Below, one piece after another: positions 44,957 through 53,785 of a stretch of 64,000 nucleotides of DNA. Numbering within the stretch: the stretch's first letter is position 1; each line of letters begins with the position of its first letter. Source of the DNA: Opacimonas sp002292215 (GTDB lineage Bacteria > Pseudomonadota > Gammaproteobacteria > Enterobacterales > Alteromonadaceae); NCBI GenBank assembly GCA_943846745.1, contig OX044360.1:1612001-1676000 (forward strand). Direction: 5' to 3'. The notes below the pieces were generated by a model that did not search any database, was not told the DNA's origin, and saw nothing but the letters and a program-made list of their open reading frames with translations. A program made the translations under genes and the position numbers.

Positions 44957-45850
44957 ATGGATCCTGTCAAACGTAGTCTCTATTCGTTGCACCTAACTGT
45001 CATATTGTTAGGTGGCACCGCATTATTTTCACAAATTATTCCGCTCTCTGCGATGGCGATTACGTTAGGCCGTTCATTTTTTGCTTGTATATTTTTGTAC
45101 TTGTTAGTGCGAGTTTTGGGCGAATCAATGCGCCTCGACTCTAAGCGTGACTATGTAATGGGCGCTTTACTTGGTGTGGTAATGGCTGCACATTGGGTGA
45201 CGTACTTTTTAGCTATGCAATTGTCGTCGGTGTCGGTTGGGATCATTGCATTATTTACGTTTCCTGTGATCACGGTGTTATTAGAGCCTATCTTTGAAGG
45301 GATCAAACTCGCTTGGCAAGATATCTGTAGTGCATTGGTTGTCTTTATTGGGATTGCGATCATGGTGCCAGATGTGTCATTTGACAATGATGTCACACTC
45401 GGCATTGGTGTCGGCGTATTTTCGGCTTTTTTATACTCTATACGTAACCTCATGCACCGTAAGTTCTTTTCCCATTATTCCGGCACTCGGGCTATGGCCT
45501 ACCAAACCTTAATTGTCACTGGCTGCATTGCCTTATTGGGTATTGAAGAGATCGCAAGCGCAGATGCCAACACATGGGGATTATTGGCCGCCTTGGGCAT
45601 ATTTTTTACTGCTGTTCCGCACACAGCGGTTGCTGCAGCACTGCGCCATTTACGCGCTAAGACCTTTTCACTCGTTGCTTGTATGCAGCCTTTTTATGGT
45701 GTGGTTTTTGCCATCATCTTTTTAGGTGAAGATCCCCGTTGGCAAACCATTTTAGGTGGATTAATGGTAATTTCTGCCGCAGTATACGAAACGATTAATA
45801 CTCAACGCGCTCAGCGTTCTCAGCGAACTGAGCAAGAGACCAAAGCATAA
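44957..45850 (+). CDS. EamA/DMT-family transporter
   Basis: A 297-residue inner-membrane protein with ten hydrophobic helices in two EamA repeats (about 10-140 and 155-285). ATG 44957 (MDPVKRSLYSLH) is used; the frame is open further back inside psd. The second repeat contains IRNLMHRKFFSHYSGTRAMA. Such proteins usually export amino acids or other metabolites; the substrate is not known. It follows psd by 13 bases, so the two may share a transcript. Confidence 0.88.
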   Translation: MDPVKRSLYSLHLTVILLGGTALFSQIIPLSAMAITLGRSFFACIFLYLLVRVLGESMRLDSKRDYVMGALLGVVMAAHWVTYFLAMQLSSVSVGIIALFTFPVITVLLEPIFEGIKLAWQDICSALVVFIGIAIMVPDVSFDNDVTLGIGVGVFSAFLYSIRNLMHRKFFSHYSGTRAMAYQTLIVTGCIALLGIEEIASADANTWGLLAALGIFFTAVPHTAVAAALRHLRAKTFSLVACMQPFYGVVFAIIFLGEDPRWQTILGGLMVISAAVYETINTQRAQRSQRTEQETKA

Positions 45851-45911
45851 ATATCTTTTAGGGCAGTTTTGCTTAGTCTTTAATTTAACATATTCGTTTA
45901 GGCTATCCACT

Positions 45912-46577
45912 ATGAAAATCATTGCTCACCGCGGCGCCAGCCAATATGCACCAGAAAACTCATTAGCCGCATTTCAACTCGCGTTAACCCATCCTATTGC
46001 AGGAATTGAATTTGACGTTCATTACATCAATGGTCGCGCCTTGGTGATCCATGATCAGACTTTAACTCGCACCCATCAGTTGAATATTCCCATATCGGCA
46101 CTCACCGCTGAACAACTAATGACATATGAAATACCTACTTTAGAGCAAGTATTGACAGTCGTTTCATCACACAATTTAAGCATCAATATTGAAGTCAAAT
46201 CTGTCGATGATAATACGTTATTTATTCGCCACTTGTTAGATTTACAACAAAGAAGATTGATTCATTCTGACACAGTATTATCGTCATTTAATCATTGTTT
46301 ATTAGATACGTATCAAAAGGCTGGAATCAACACTCAATATGGTGGATTAATTGCACATTTACCGAAAGACTTAGCACAGTATGCCGTATTAGGAAGATTT
46401 GATATTGTGGCAACAGCTCAGGATATGGTTAGCCCTGAGCTTATAGCTGATGCGCATCGTTTAGGTAAACAAGTGTGGGTTTATACGGTCAATGACTTTG
46501 CTACAGCACAGCGCTTAGCACAATGGCAAGTGGATGCGATATTCAGTAATGATACGCTTATGATGCAACCGAGCTAG
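45912..46577 (+). CDS. ugpQ: Glycerophosphodiester phosphodiesterase
   Basis: A 221-residue cytoplasmic TIM-barrel enzyme that splits glycerophosphodiesters into glycerol-3-phosphate and an alcohol. The catalytic HRGASQYAPENSLAAF and metal-binding GIEFDVHYINGRALVIHDQT are intact, with NIEVKS following. No signal peptide, so it is the UgpQ-like rather than the GlpQ-like type. It overlaps the convergent MerC gene by 20 bases. Confidence 0.88.
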   Translation: MKIIAHRGASQYAPENSLAAFQLALTHPIAGIEFDVHYINGRALVIHDQTLTRTHQLNIPISALTAEQLMTYEIPTLEQVLTVVSSHNLSINIEVKSVDDNTLFIRHLLDLQQRRLIHSDTVLSSFNHCLLDTYQKAGINTQYGGLIAHLPKDLAQYAVLGRFDIVATAQDMVSPELIADAHRLGKQVWVYTVNDFATAQRLAQWQVDAIFSNDTLMMQPS

Positions 46578-47016
46578 CACAACTATCTGCTTGGCAGCTG
46601 TTACAAGATCTGCATAACTTTATATTTATGTAATGAGCAACTACAATAAGCAACGCCCCAACTGCGATCGTGAATGGTTCATATTCATGTCCAAACACAT
46701 CTTTATGCCAGTAAATAAGACCACCCATTGTAAGTGAATATAACGGGTAAAGCTGACGGTGATATTTGTAAAAACCGATAAATAAACCAATAAAACCGAT
46801 TAAAATTGAGATACTTAGGATCATTCGTTCAAACCATACTTCAGCAAAAAAAGAACTCGCAATCAAAGGTACCATAGGCAGCAACACTGGTAATGCTAGA
46901 CAATGAAATGCACAGATGCTTGAGATCCATATCCCCGCTTTGTCATACAATGTGTTGTCAGTATCTTGCGATACCGAATTAGTATCGGTTGATGTTGTAG
47001 TACTAGTTTTGTTCAC
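46558..47016 (-). CDS. MerC-domain membrane protein
   Basis: A 152-residue protein with four hydrophobic helices and the MerC-type Cys pair in helix 1 (SICAFHCLALPVLLP). The C-terminus is Cys-rich (KLCRSCNSCQADSCAS), suggesting metal binding. Classical MerC imports mercuric ion, but no mer gene is near. A perfect Zur-type palindrome lies 30 bases upstream of the GTG start, which points to zinc homeostasis instead. The 3' end overlaps the convergent phosphodiesterase gene. Confidence 0.85.
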   Translation of the reverse strand: MNKTSTTTSTDTNSVSQDTDNTLYDKAGIWISSICAFHCLALPVLLPMVPLIASSFFAEVWFERMILSISILIGFIGLFIGFYKYHRQLYPLYSLTMGGLIYWHKDVFGHEYEPFTIAVGALLIVVAHYINIKLCRSCNSCQADSCASSVAS

Positions 47017-47046
47017 GCTTTGCTTTCACATTCTGGCTTAACTAAG

Positions 47047-47063
47047 ATGTTATAGTATAACAT
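47047..47063 (-). promoter_or_regulatory. Probable Zur box upstream of the MerC-like gene
   Basis: ATGTTATA-G-TATAACAT is a perfect 8+1+8 palindrome, close to the gammaproteobacterial Zur consensus. It contains a TATACT -10-like hexamer on the minus strand, so a bound repressor would block the promoter. Confidence 0.75.
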
Positions 47064-47088
47064 AAAGTAATCGGTGCGCTAATATTTT

Positions 47089-47985
47089 CTAAGGAAGAGG
47101 GGCAGTCTGTAACGCGGTTTGCTCTGTTTGCATTACAGGATTTGGAGTTTTAGCTTTCGTATCAGTAAGATACAAATAATCTTGAATACCGACTAATTGA
47201 ATGTTGTGTTGTTTCAATAAGGGTAAATTTTGTAATAAAAACGCCAACGTCTTATCGTGAGGGTGCCCTATCGCTAAGGCATGACCATTACGCTGTGCCT
47301 GGCGGATTAATTGCTTAAACTGCCTTTCAATAAAATCAGCCGAAGTGACATGGTCTAAAAATATATTTCTCCTCGCTGTCTCAATGCCCTTTTGTCGCGC
47401 TATAGACTCAACTTTAGAAAAAGGCGTTGTGCGACTATCAATGAAAAACAATTGTTGTCGCGCTACCAGATCCATCAACGCATACAAGGGACCGGATAAT
47501 TGTGTAAATTTACTGCCCATATGATTATTGATGCCAATGGCGTTCGGTACTGAAGCTAAGGCACTAGCAAATGTCTCTTGTAACTCAGCTCGATCCATAT
47601 ACGTCATTAATGCACCATCACCGAGTTGGCCCGAAGGAACAATCGATTCTAAGGGTAAATGCAACATGACATCACGCCCTTGCTCACCCGCCGCTAAACC
47701 TAGATCAAACGAATAATGTGCGTGAGGTAATATAGCAAAGGAGATCTCTTTGGGGAGTTGAGTAAAGCGTTTATCACCGTGCTTGTATCCAATATCATCG
47801 ATAATAATACTGATATAACTTGGCTTTACAAACGTTGTTGCTGAATCATTAGCTGCTGTTGTTGCAGCCTGTGTCATGCCCAGCATTGTGGCTGCTGACA
47901 CACTCCACCACAACACCCCCATGAAGACGAAACGTGAAATGTTTCGCAAGATATCAGAGATGAATTGAGGGCATATTAGGTACAT
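47089..47985 (-). CDS. Divergent polysaccharide deacetylase family protein (YibQ)
   Basis: A 298-residue exported or membrane-anchored protein with an N-terminal hydrophobic segment (about 18-38). The deacetylase-like fold is seen in ISIIIDDIGYKHGDKRFTQL, GRDVMLHLPLE, GINNHMGSKFT and FFIDSRTTPFSKV. Third in the gpmI-envC-yibQ order of E. coli. The substrate is not established. A shorter start at the internal Met22 is possible. Confidence 0.88.
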   Translation of the reverse strand: MYLICPQFISDILRNISRFVFMGVLWWSVSAATMLGMTQAATTAANDSATTFVKPSYISIIIDDIGYKHGDKRFTQLPKEISFAILPHAHYSFDLGLAAGEQGRDVMLHLPLESIVPSGQLGDGALMTYMDRAELQETFASALASVPNAIGINNHMGSKFTQLSGPLYALMDLVARQQLFFIDSRTTPFSKVESIARQKGIETARRNIFLDHVTSADFIERQFKQLIRQAQRNGHALAIGHPHDKTLAFLLQNLPLLKQHNIQLVGIQDYLYLTDTKAKTPNPVMQTEQTALQTAPLP

Positions 47986-48090
47986 GTGAACGATTAACCT
48001 TCGACAAAGTCTCTAGAGAATAACAACTTACACAGCCATTTGCACTAAAAGTAGACGATTTCTTACACGATTTTTGAAACTGTGTATAAC

Positions 48091-49230
48091 TCAGCGTTGC
48101 GATAACCATGCGGTAGGATTCACGGGGATCCCCTTGCGACGAATTTCAAAATACAAGTAAGGACGAGTTTGCCCGCCTGATTGTCCCATTAAGGCAACTG
48201 TCTCACCTCGACGGACCGTGTCACCTGGTTGTTTAAGTAATGCTTGATTATAACCATATACCGACATATAGCCTTTGCCATGGTCAATTATCATGACTAG
48301 CCCAAATCCCCGTAACCATTCCGAAAACAATACCCGACCCGTTTGTATAGCCTTAATCTCAGATCCTTCTTCCCCTTGAAACAAAATCCCTTTCCAACGC
48401 ACTTGACCTTGCCTAACTCGTCCGAATAACCGGCGCAAACGCCCTTTTGCTGGGTGTAACAATGCACCTTTATAAGGCAGTAATCCAGCTAAAGATTGTT
48501 GTTCTGCACTTTCCCGGCGACCTTGTTCAATCGCTTCGGCGATCCGTAATTCGTCAGCCTCGAGTTGTTCAATTTTGGCTGTATCACTTTGAATTTGTTG
48601 TTCTAACTGTTTAATTGATAATTCGCGTTTAGACCGCTGCGTATTAAGCACTAACTGCTGTGCCTGCTGCGTGTCTAACAAATCATTGAGCTCTAGCTCT
48701 TTTGCAAAAAGCTCTTGTTCAATTTGGGTCAATTCACTGATATAGGTACGAAACTGATCGATTGTCTGCTTTCGTTGTTTATATAGAAATTGGTAATAAG
48801 TCAGTACACGCTCAAACTTAGCTGCATCTTCTTGATTAAATAACATCTTGGCATAATCATAGTTACCCGCGACATAAGATGCTTTGATGTGTTTTGCCAT
48901 CACGGCTTGTTGTTTTGTTACATTTTGATCAAGGATAATTTTCTGACTGGTTAAATCGTCACGTACTACCTTGTTTTGAATCAACTGTATTCGCGTACTA
49001 TTGAGTGCTTTGGCTGTATCAGCTATATTCTCTTCTTGTACTTTTAATTCCGAGTAAATAGCGCTTCGGCGTTGTTCTTTTTGTAGTAATTGCGCTTTAG
49101 TACTTTTGAGTGCAGATTGTATTTTTTCTAAATCAGCTTCTTGGGCATGCAGCGACGTCAGACAAGCGCACATGCTTGAGCAAAATAACACCCAAGCACC
49201 TATCCATTGTTTGATACCGCTCATGTTCAA
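48091..49230 (-). CDS. envC: Murein hydrolase activator EnvC
   Basis: A 379-residue periplasmic protein. Signal peptide (to about residue 29, ending LHAQ), a long coiled coil (30-245) and a C-terminal M23 (LytM) domain. The zinc ligands of active M23 enzymes are missing: the HxH position reads RPYLYFEIR, so it is an activator of the amidases AmiA/AmiB at the division site and not a hydrolase itself, as in E. coli. Four bases after gpmI. Confidence 0.93.
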   Translation of the reverse strand: MNMSGIKQWIGAWVLFCSSMCACLTSLHAQEADLEKIQSALKSTKAQLLQKEQRRSAIYSELKVQEENIADTAKALNSTRIQLIQNKVVRDDLTSQKIILDQNVTKQQAVMAKHIKASYVAGNYDYAKMLFNQEDAAKFERVLTYYQFLYKQRKQTIDQFRTYISELTQIEQELFAKELELNDLLDTQQAQQLVLNTQRSKRELSIKQLEQQIQSDTAKIEQLEADELRIAEAIEQGRRESAEQQSLAGLLPYKGALLHPAKGRLRRLFGRVRQGQVRWKGILFQGEEGSEIKAIQTGRVLFSEWLRGFGLVMIIDHGKGYMSVYGYNQALLKQPGDTVRRGETVALMGQSGGQTRPYLYFEIRRKGIPVNPTAWLSQR

Positions 49231-49234
49231 GTAT

Positions 49235-50770
49235 TTATGCCTTTAAACGCATAATAGGCGACCCTGTCATTTCTTCGGGTTGCGCCATGCCCATCAAATG
49301 CAGCATAGTCGGCGCAACATCGCTCAATGTTCCATCGGTACGGAATGTTGCATCACGCCCCACATAAATAAACGGAACTGGTTCGCTTGTATGAGCAGTA
49401 TGGGCTTGACCCGTCGATGGATCTTGCATTTGTTCAGCATTACCATGATCAGCAGTAATTAAGCATTCCCCACCGACTTCTTTTAACGCTGCAACGACCC
49501 GCCCAATACAGGCATCAACCGCTTCACACGCTTTCACAGCAGCGGCAAAATTTCCGGTATGTCCGACCATATCGCCGTTGGGGTAATTACAAATAATGGC
49601 ATCAAATTCGCGTGAACGAATGGCATTAACTAACTCATCAGTTAATTTTTCAGAGTTCATTTCAGGTTGTAAATCATACGTCGCCACATCAGGAGATGGG
49701 ATCAATATACGCTTTTCACCAGCAAATTCGTCTTCTTTGCCACCGGAGAAAAAGAACGTTACGTGAGCAAACTTCTCTGTTTCAGAAATACGTAATTGGG
49801 TCTTGTTATTATCCTGTAACCACTCACCGAGTACGTTATGAAGGGGCGTAGGAGGATAGGCACATGGTAGAGCTAGATTTTTTTCATATTGAGTCAGCAT
49901 GACAAATTCAGAAAACGCAATCGCATCCCCGCGGTCAAATCCAGTAAAGGTTTCATCCACGAACGTATGGGCTAATTGACGCGCACGGTCAGCACGGAAA
50001 TTCATGAAAATGACAGTATCCCCCGCGTCCATCGTAACCGGCTCACCGATAACGGTAGCACCAACAAACTCATCATTTTCATCACGCGCATACGCGGCAG
50101 CTAACCCAGCTTCAGCATTGTCGGCGGTATGCAGCCCTTTTCCTTGCGTCATTAATTGGTAAGCTTGCTCAACGCGATCCCAGCGATTATCACGATCCAT
50201 CGCGTAGTAACGACCAACCATAGTCGCGGTTTTGCCCACACCAGCTTTCGCGAATACCGCATCCGCTTTGGCTAACGAAGCGAGAGCTGAGCGAGGTGGG
50301 GTATCACGGCCATCTAAAAATGCGTGTAAATATATCGCTTTTGCACCGCGTGCAGCGGCTAATTCAATCGCAGCAAAAATATGCTCTTCATGGGAATGCA
50401 CGCCACCAGGAGAAAGTAAGCCTAATAAATGAACAGCTTTACCTGCTGCGACAGCTTTATCAATTGCAGCAACGAGCACTGGATTAGTTTGGAAATCACC
50501 ATCTGCAATCGCTTTTGTGATTTTGGTAAAGTCTTGGTAAACCACTCGACCCGCGCCTAAATTGACGTGTCCTACTTCTGAGTTGCCCATTTGACCATCG
50601 GGTAAACCCACATCTAAGCCTGATCCTGAAATTAATGTATTAGGATATTGCGCACGCAACGCATCTAAATTTGGCGTATTAGCGGCACGTATCGCATTAT
50701 TTTCAGCTGCTTCTCGATAGCCCCAGCCATCTAAAATAAGTAAGGCTAGTGGGGTTTTACTCTGTGTCAT
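49235..50770 (-). CDS. gpmI: 2,3-bisphosphoglycerate-independent phosphoglycerate mutase
   Basis: Interconverts 3- and 2-phosphoglycerate in glycolysis. 511 residues of the alkaline-phosphatase superfamily: metal site LLILDGWGYR, catalytic Ser in DGQMGNSEVGHVNLGAGRVV, FLDGRDTPPRSA and the late ITADHGNAEQM. GAGG before the ATG. First gene of the gpmI-envC-yibQ cluster, divergent from yibN. Confidence 0.97.
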   Translation of the reverse strand: MTQSKTPLALLILDGWGYREAAENNAIRAANTPNLDALRAQYPNTLISGSGLDVGLPDGQMGNSEVGHVNLGAGRVVYQDFTKITKAIADGDFQTNPVLVAAIDKAVAAGKAVHLLGLLSPGGVHSHEEHIFAAIELAAARGAKAIYLHAFLDGRDTPPRSALASLAKADAVFAKAGVGKTATMVGRYYAMDRDNRWDRVEQAYQLMTQGKGLHTADNAEAGLAAAYARDENDEFVGATVIGEPVTMDAGDTVIFMNFRADRARQLAHTFVDETFTGFDRGDAIAFSEFVMLTQYEKNLALPCAYPPTPLHNVLGEWLQDNNKTQLRISETEKFAHVTFFFSGGKEDEFAGEKRILIPSPDVATYDLQPEMNSEKLTDELVNAIRSREFDAIICNYPNGDMVGHTGNFAAAVKACEAVDACIGRVVAALKEVGGECLITADHGNAEQMQDPSTGQAHTAHTSEPVPFIYVGRDATFRTDGTLSDVAPTMLHLMGMAQPEEMTGSPIMRLKA

Positions 50771-50945
50771 GTGTACCTCAAAGATAGTTAATTTTGCGCT
50801 ATATAAATTATCATTTTACGCTGCGGGTATAAAGCAAATGTCGCTATTTCATAGATATTTTTTAGCAAATTCATATCAGTACTAGTCAAATCTATGATTT
50901 TCGATATACTTTGCACTCTTAAATTTTTAGTGATGGTGTTTTTTC

Positions 50946-51371
50946 ATGGAACAAATTGTCGAGTTTGCACAAAATAACTTTTTCTTATCAGGCGTATGGT
51001 TGGCATTAATCATTTTGATTATCTACACCTTTGTTGCCGGCGCATTATCTGCGGTAAAAGAGCTAAACACGCATCAAGCAACACTCAAAATAAACAAAGA
51101 GGATGCGGTATTACTGGATATCCGTAAACCGGATGAATTTAAAAAAGGTCATATTGTTGGTGCACGCCAGCTAAAACCGAGTGAAATCGAAAGCGCTGAT
51201 TTTAGTAAACTTGAAAAACATAAATCACAACCCATTATAGTAGTATGTGCAATGGGTATGAGTGCTAAAAAAACGGCCTCACAACTATTAAAAGCAGGCT
51301 TCAGTGAAGCTGCCGTGCTACAAGGCGGCATGAATGCATGGTCTTCAGCTAATTTGCCAACAACGAAATAG
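50946..51371 (+). CDS. yibN: Membrane-anchored rhodanese-like protein (YibN)
   Basis: 141 residues. One N-terminal transmembrane helix (about 15-36), then a rhodanese domain with LLDIRKPDEFKKGHIVGA and the active-site Cys101 in VVCAMGMSAKKTA. Probably carries sulfur or reduces a thiol at the membrane; function not settled. First of yibN-grxC-secB-gpsA, the E. coli order. Confidence 0.92.
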   Translation: MEQIVEFAQNNFFLSGVWLALIILIIYTFVAGALSAVKELNTHQATLKINKEDAVLLDIRKPDEFKKGHIVGARQLKPSEIESADFSKLEKHKSQPIIVVCAMGMSAKKTASQLLKAGFSEAAVLQGGMNAWSSANLPTTK

Positions 51372-51380
51372 GAAGTATTG

Positions 51381-51635
51381 ATGGCTAACGTTGAACTTTA
51401 TACCAAAGATTACTGCCCGTTTTGCCGACGAGCAGTTGCGTTATTAACGCAAAAAGGTGTCGAATTTTCAAATACCGATATCCTTGACCATCCAGCACAA
51501 CGCGACGTAATGATTACTCGCGCAAACGGCCATTCAACCGTGCCGCAAATATTTATCAATGACGCCCATATAGGTGGTTGTGATGATTTATTTGCCCTTG
51601 AATATCAAGGTAAATTAGACGCACTTTTGGCATAA
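51381..51635 (+). CDS. grxC: Glutaredoxin 3
   Basis: 84 residues with the dithiol active site YCPFCRRA, the cis-Pro TVPQIFIND and the GG of HIGGCDDLFAL. Glutathione-dependent reduction of disulfides, such as ribonucleotide reductase. ATG 51381 is preceded by AGGAA; a TTG one codon earlier is less likely. Confidence 0.95.
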   Translation: MANVELYTKDYCPFCRRAVALLTQKGVEFSNTDILDHPAQRDVMITRANGHSTVPQIFINDAHIGGCDDLFALEYQGKLDALLA

Positions 51636-51666
51636 ACCATTTTAACCAATTTATAGGAACTACAGC

Positions 51667-52164
51667 ATGGCTGACGAACAACAAGTAAATGGCGCTGCGC
51701 CACAGGAACAATCTGTACAATTTAATATTCAACGTATTTATACTAAAGACATCTCGTTTGAGACTCCTAATTCACCTGCTATTTTTGTGAAAGAGTGGAA
51801 GCCTGAAGTTAAACTTGATTTAGATACTAAAACTACCTTAGTTGAAGAAAATTTATTTGAAGTTGTTCTATCTGTAACAGTGACAGCGACAATTGAAAAC
51901 GAAGTTGCATTTTTATGTGAAGTACAACAAGCTGGTTTATTCCAAATTGGTGCGATGCCTGAAGGAAATCGTGCACAATTATTGGGTGCTTTCTGCCCTA
52001 ATACATTGTTCCCATATGCACGTGAAGCAATTTCAAACTTAGTCAACCGCGGTACATTCCCTGCGCTGAACCTAGCGCCGGTTAACTTTGATGCCGTGTT
52101 CCAAGCATACGTACAAAAACGCGCTGCCGAAGAACAAGGTAAGACACCACAAGCTGACGCATAA
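51667..52164 (+). CDS. secB: Protein-export chaperone SecB
   Basis: 165 residues. FNIQRIYTKDISFETPNSPAIF and the C-terminal SNLVNRGTFPALNLAPVNFD are diagnostic. A tetramer that keeps preproteins unfolded and hands them to SecA. Between grxC and gpsA, as in E. coli. Confidence 0.97.
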   Translation: MADEQQVNGAAPQEQSVQFNIQRIYTKDISFETPNSPAIFVKEWKPEVKLDLDTKTTLVEENLFEVVLSVTVTATIENEVAFLCEVQQAGLFQIGAMPEGNRAQLLGAFCPNTLFPYAREAISNLVNRGTFPALNLAPVNFDAVFQAYVQKRAAEEQGKTPQADA

Positions 52165-52184
52165 GTCACATAAGGTTAAAAACC

Positions 52185-53189
52185 ATGTCAAACGCCATTA
52201 GTGTTATCGGTGCAGGTTCATATGGCACTGCATTAGCAATGTGCTTAGCACGCAATGGCGTAGACACGTATCTCTGGGGACGGAATAAACAGCAGCTTGC
52301 TGTGATGTCCCAAACCAGAGAAAACCAACAGTACCTTCCCGGTTATCGTTTTCCTGATGCTCTGCAACTTGAACCCGACATTGCCGATGCTATTTCACAT
52401 AGTGAAGACATTTTAGTTGTTGTGCCTTCTCATGCATTTGCTGAAACCCTGCAATTACTCGCACCGCATTTAACGGCACAACACCGTATTGTTTGGGCTA
52501 CTAAAGGTCTTGAACCTAAAACGGGTCGTTTGTTAATGGACGTTGCCGCAGATATTGTGGGACCTAATCGCCCTTTTGCTGTGTTATCCGGTCCAACTTT
52601 TGCCAAAGAAATGGCTGCAGGCATGCCAACAGCTATTTCTCTTGCGACCACTGATGAAGCATTAGGGCAAGCGATTGCAGCTAAACTGCATTGCGAAAAA
52701 TCATTTCGAGTCTATCACAACGATGATGTGATTGGGGTGCAACTTGGTGGCGCAGTAAAAAACGTCATTGCGATTGGCGCAGGCTTAGCTGATGGCTTAG
52801 GGTTTGGTGCAAATGCGCGTACCGCATTAATTACACGAGGTCTAGCAGAGATGTCTCGCTTAGGTTGTGCGATGCAAGCCAAGCCCGATACGTTTACCGG
52901 TATGGCTGGATTAGGTGATTTAGTATTAACGTGTACCGATAACCAATCCCGTAATCGTCGCTTTGGTTTAGCATTAGGTGCAGGTAGTAGTGTGGCCGAT
53001 GCCATTGCCGAAATAGGCCAAGTCGTTGAAGGATTTCGTAATACCGAAGAAGTCCATGCGCTTTCTGCTCGAATGGGTGTAGAAATGCCGATTTGCGACC
53101 AAATTTACCAAGTCTTATACGAAGGCAAAAATGTTAAACTGGCCGCTCAAGCCTTATTAAGCCGTACACCCAAAAACGAATCCGAGTAG
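52185..53189 (+). CDS. gpsA: Glycerol-3-phosphate dehydrogenase (NAD(P)+)
   Basis: 334 residues. Reduces dihydroxyacetone phosphate to sn-glycerol-3-phosphate for phospholipid synthesis. NAD-binding VIGAGSYGTALAMCLARNG, then GPTFAKEMAAGMPTA, the catalytic-Lys region GGAVKNVIAIGAGLADGLGF and GLGDLVLTCTDNQSRNRRFG. In E. coli cysE follows; here it is absent and trmL comes next on the other strand. Confidence 0.96.
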   Translation: MSNAISVIGAGSYGTALAMCLARNGVDTYLWGRNKQQLAVMSQTRENQQYLPGYRFPDALQLEPDIADAISHSEDILVVVPSHAFAETLQLLAPHLTAQHRIVWATKGLEPKTGRLLMDVAADIVGPNRPFAVLSGPTFAKEMAAGMPTAISLATTDEALGQAIAAKLHCEKSFRVYHNDDVIGVQLGGAVKNVIAIGAGLADGLGFGANARTALITRGLAEMSRLGCAMQAKPDTFTGMAGLGDLVLTCTDNQSRNRRFGLALGAGSSVADAIAEIGQVVEGFRNTEEVHALSARMGVEMPICDQIYQVLYEGKNVKLAAQALLSRTPKNESE

Positions 53190-53222
53190 TTGCGGGACGA
53201 GTTTGTCCTAAAACTTCACCAA

Positions 53223-53687
53223 CTAAACTCCTCCGGCAAAATCCATTTGACGCCATGCTTCATAGATAAATACAGCCACAGAATTAGACAAATTCATACT
53301 ACGGCTATCGGGTAACATCGGAATACGCACACGCTGCTCAGGTGGTAAACTCATTATAAAATCATGCGGTAAGCCTCGAGTTTCAGGGCCGAAAATCAAG
53401 CAATCACCAACTTGATAGCTAGCTTTGGAATGAAACATTGAGCCTTTGGTGGTGCAGGCAAAAACTCGCTTAGGTTGGGCACTTTCCAAATACGCTTCTA
53501 AATTGGGATGACGCTGAACATGGGCAAACTCATGATAATCCAATCCCGCTCGACGTACTTTCTTATCATCCCAAGCAAATCCTAATGGCTCAATTAAATG
53601 CAAGGCAAAACCCGAGTTCGCGCATAAGCGAATGATATTACCGGTGTTAGGTGGGATCTCAGGTTCGTATAATACAATATCCAGCAT
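53223..53687 (-). CDS. trmL: tRNA (cytidine(34)-2'-O)-methyltransferase
   Basis: A 154-residue minimal SPOUT methyltransferase that modifies the wobble base of leucine tRNAs. ALYEPEIPPNTGNIIRLCAN-like start (LDIVLYEPEIPPNTGNIIRL), FGPETRGLP, and the knot SRSMNLSNSVAVFIYEAWRQ. Convergent with gpsA. Confidence 0.94.
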   Translation of the reverse strand: MLDIVLYEPEIPPNTGNIIRLCANSGFALHLIEPLGFAWDDKKVRRAGLDYHEFAHVQRHPNLEAYLESAQPKRVFACTTKGSMFHSKASYQVGDCLIFGPETRGLPHDFIMSLPPEQRVRIPMLPDSRSMNLSNSVAVFIYEAWRQMDFAGGV

Positions 53688-53785
53688 AGAAAAAGCCGCC
53701 TTCGCAAGTTTAGGTCTATAATAAAAATAGTCCCCTATAATAACCTAAAGCAGGTCTTACAGGCTAATGATCTTGATAAAACGGG

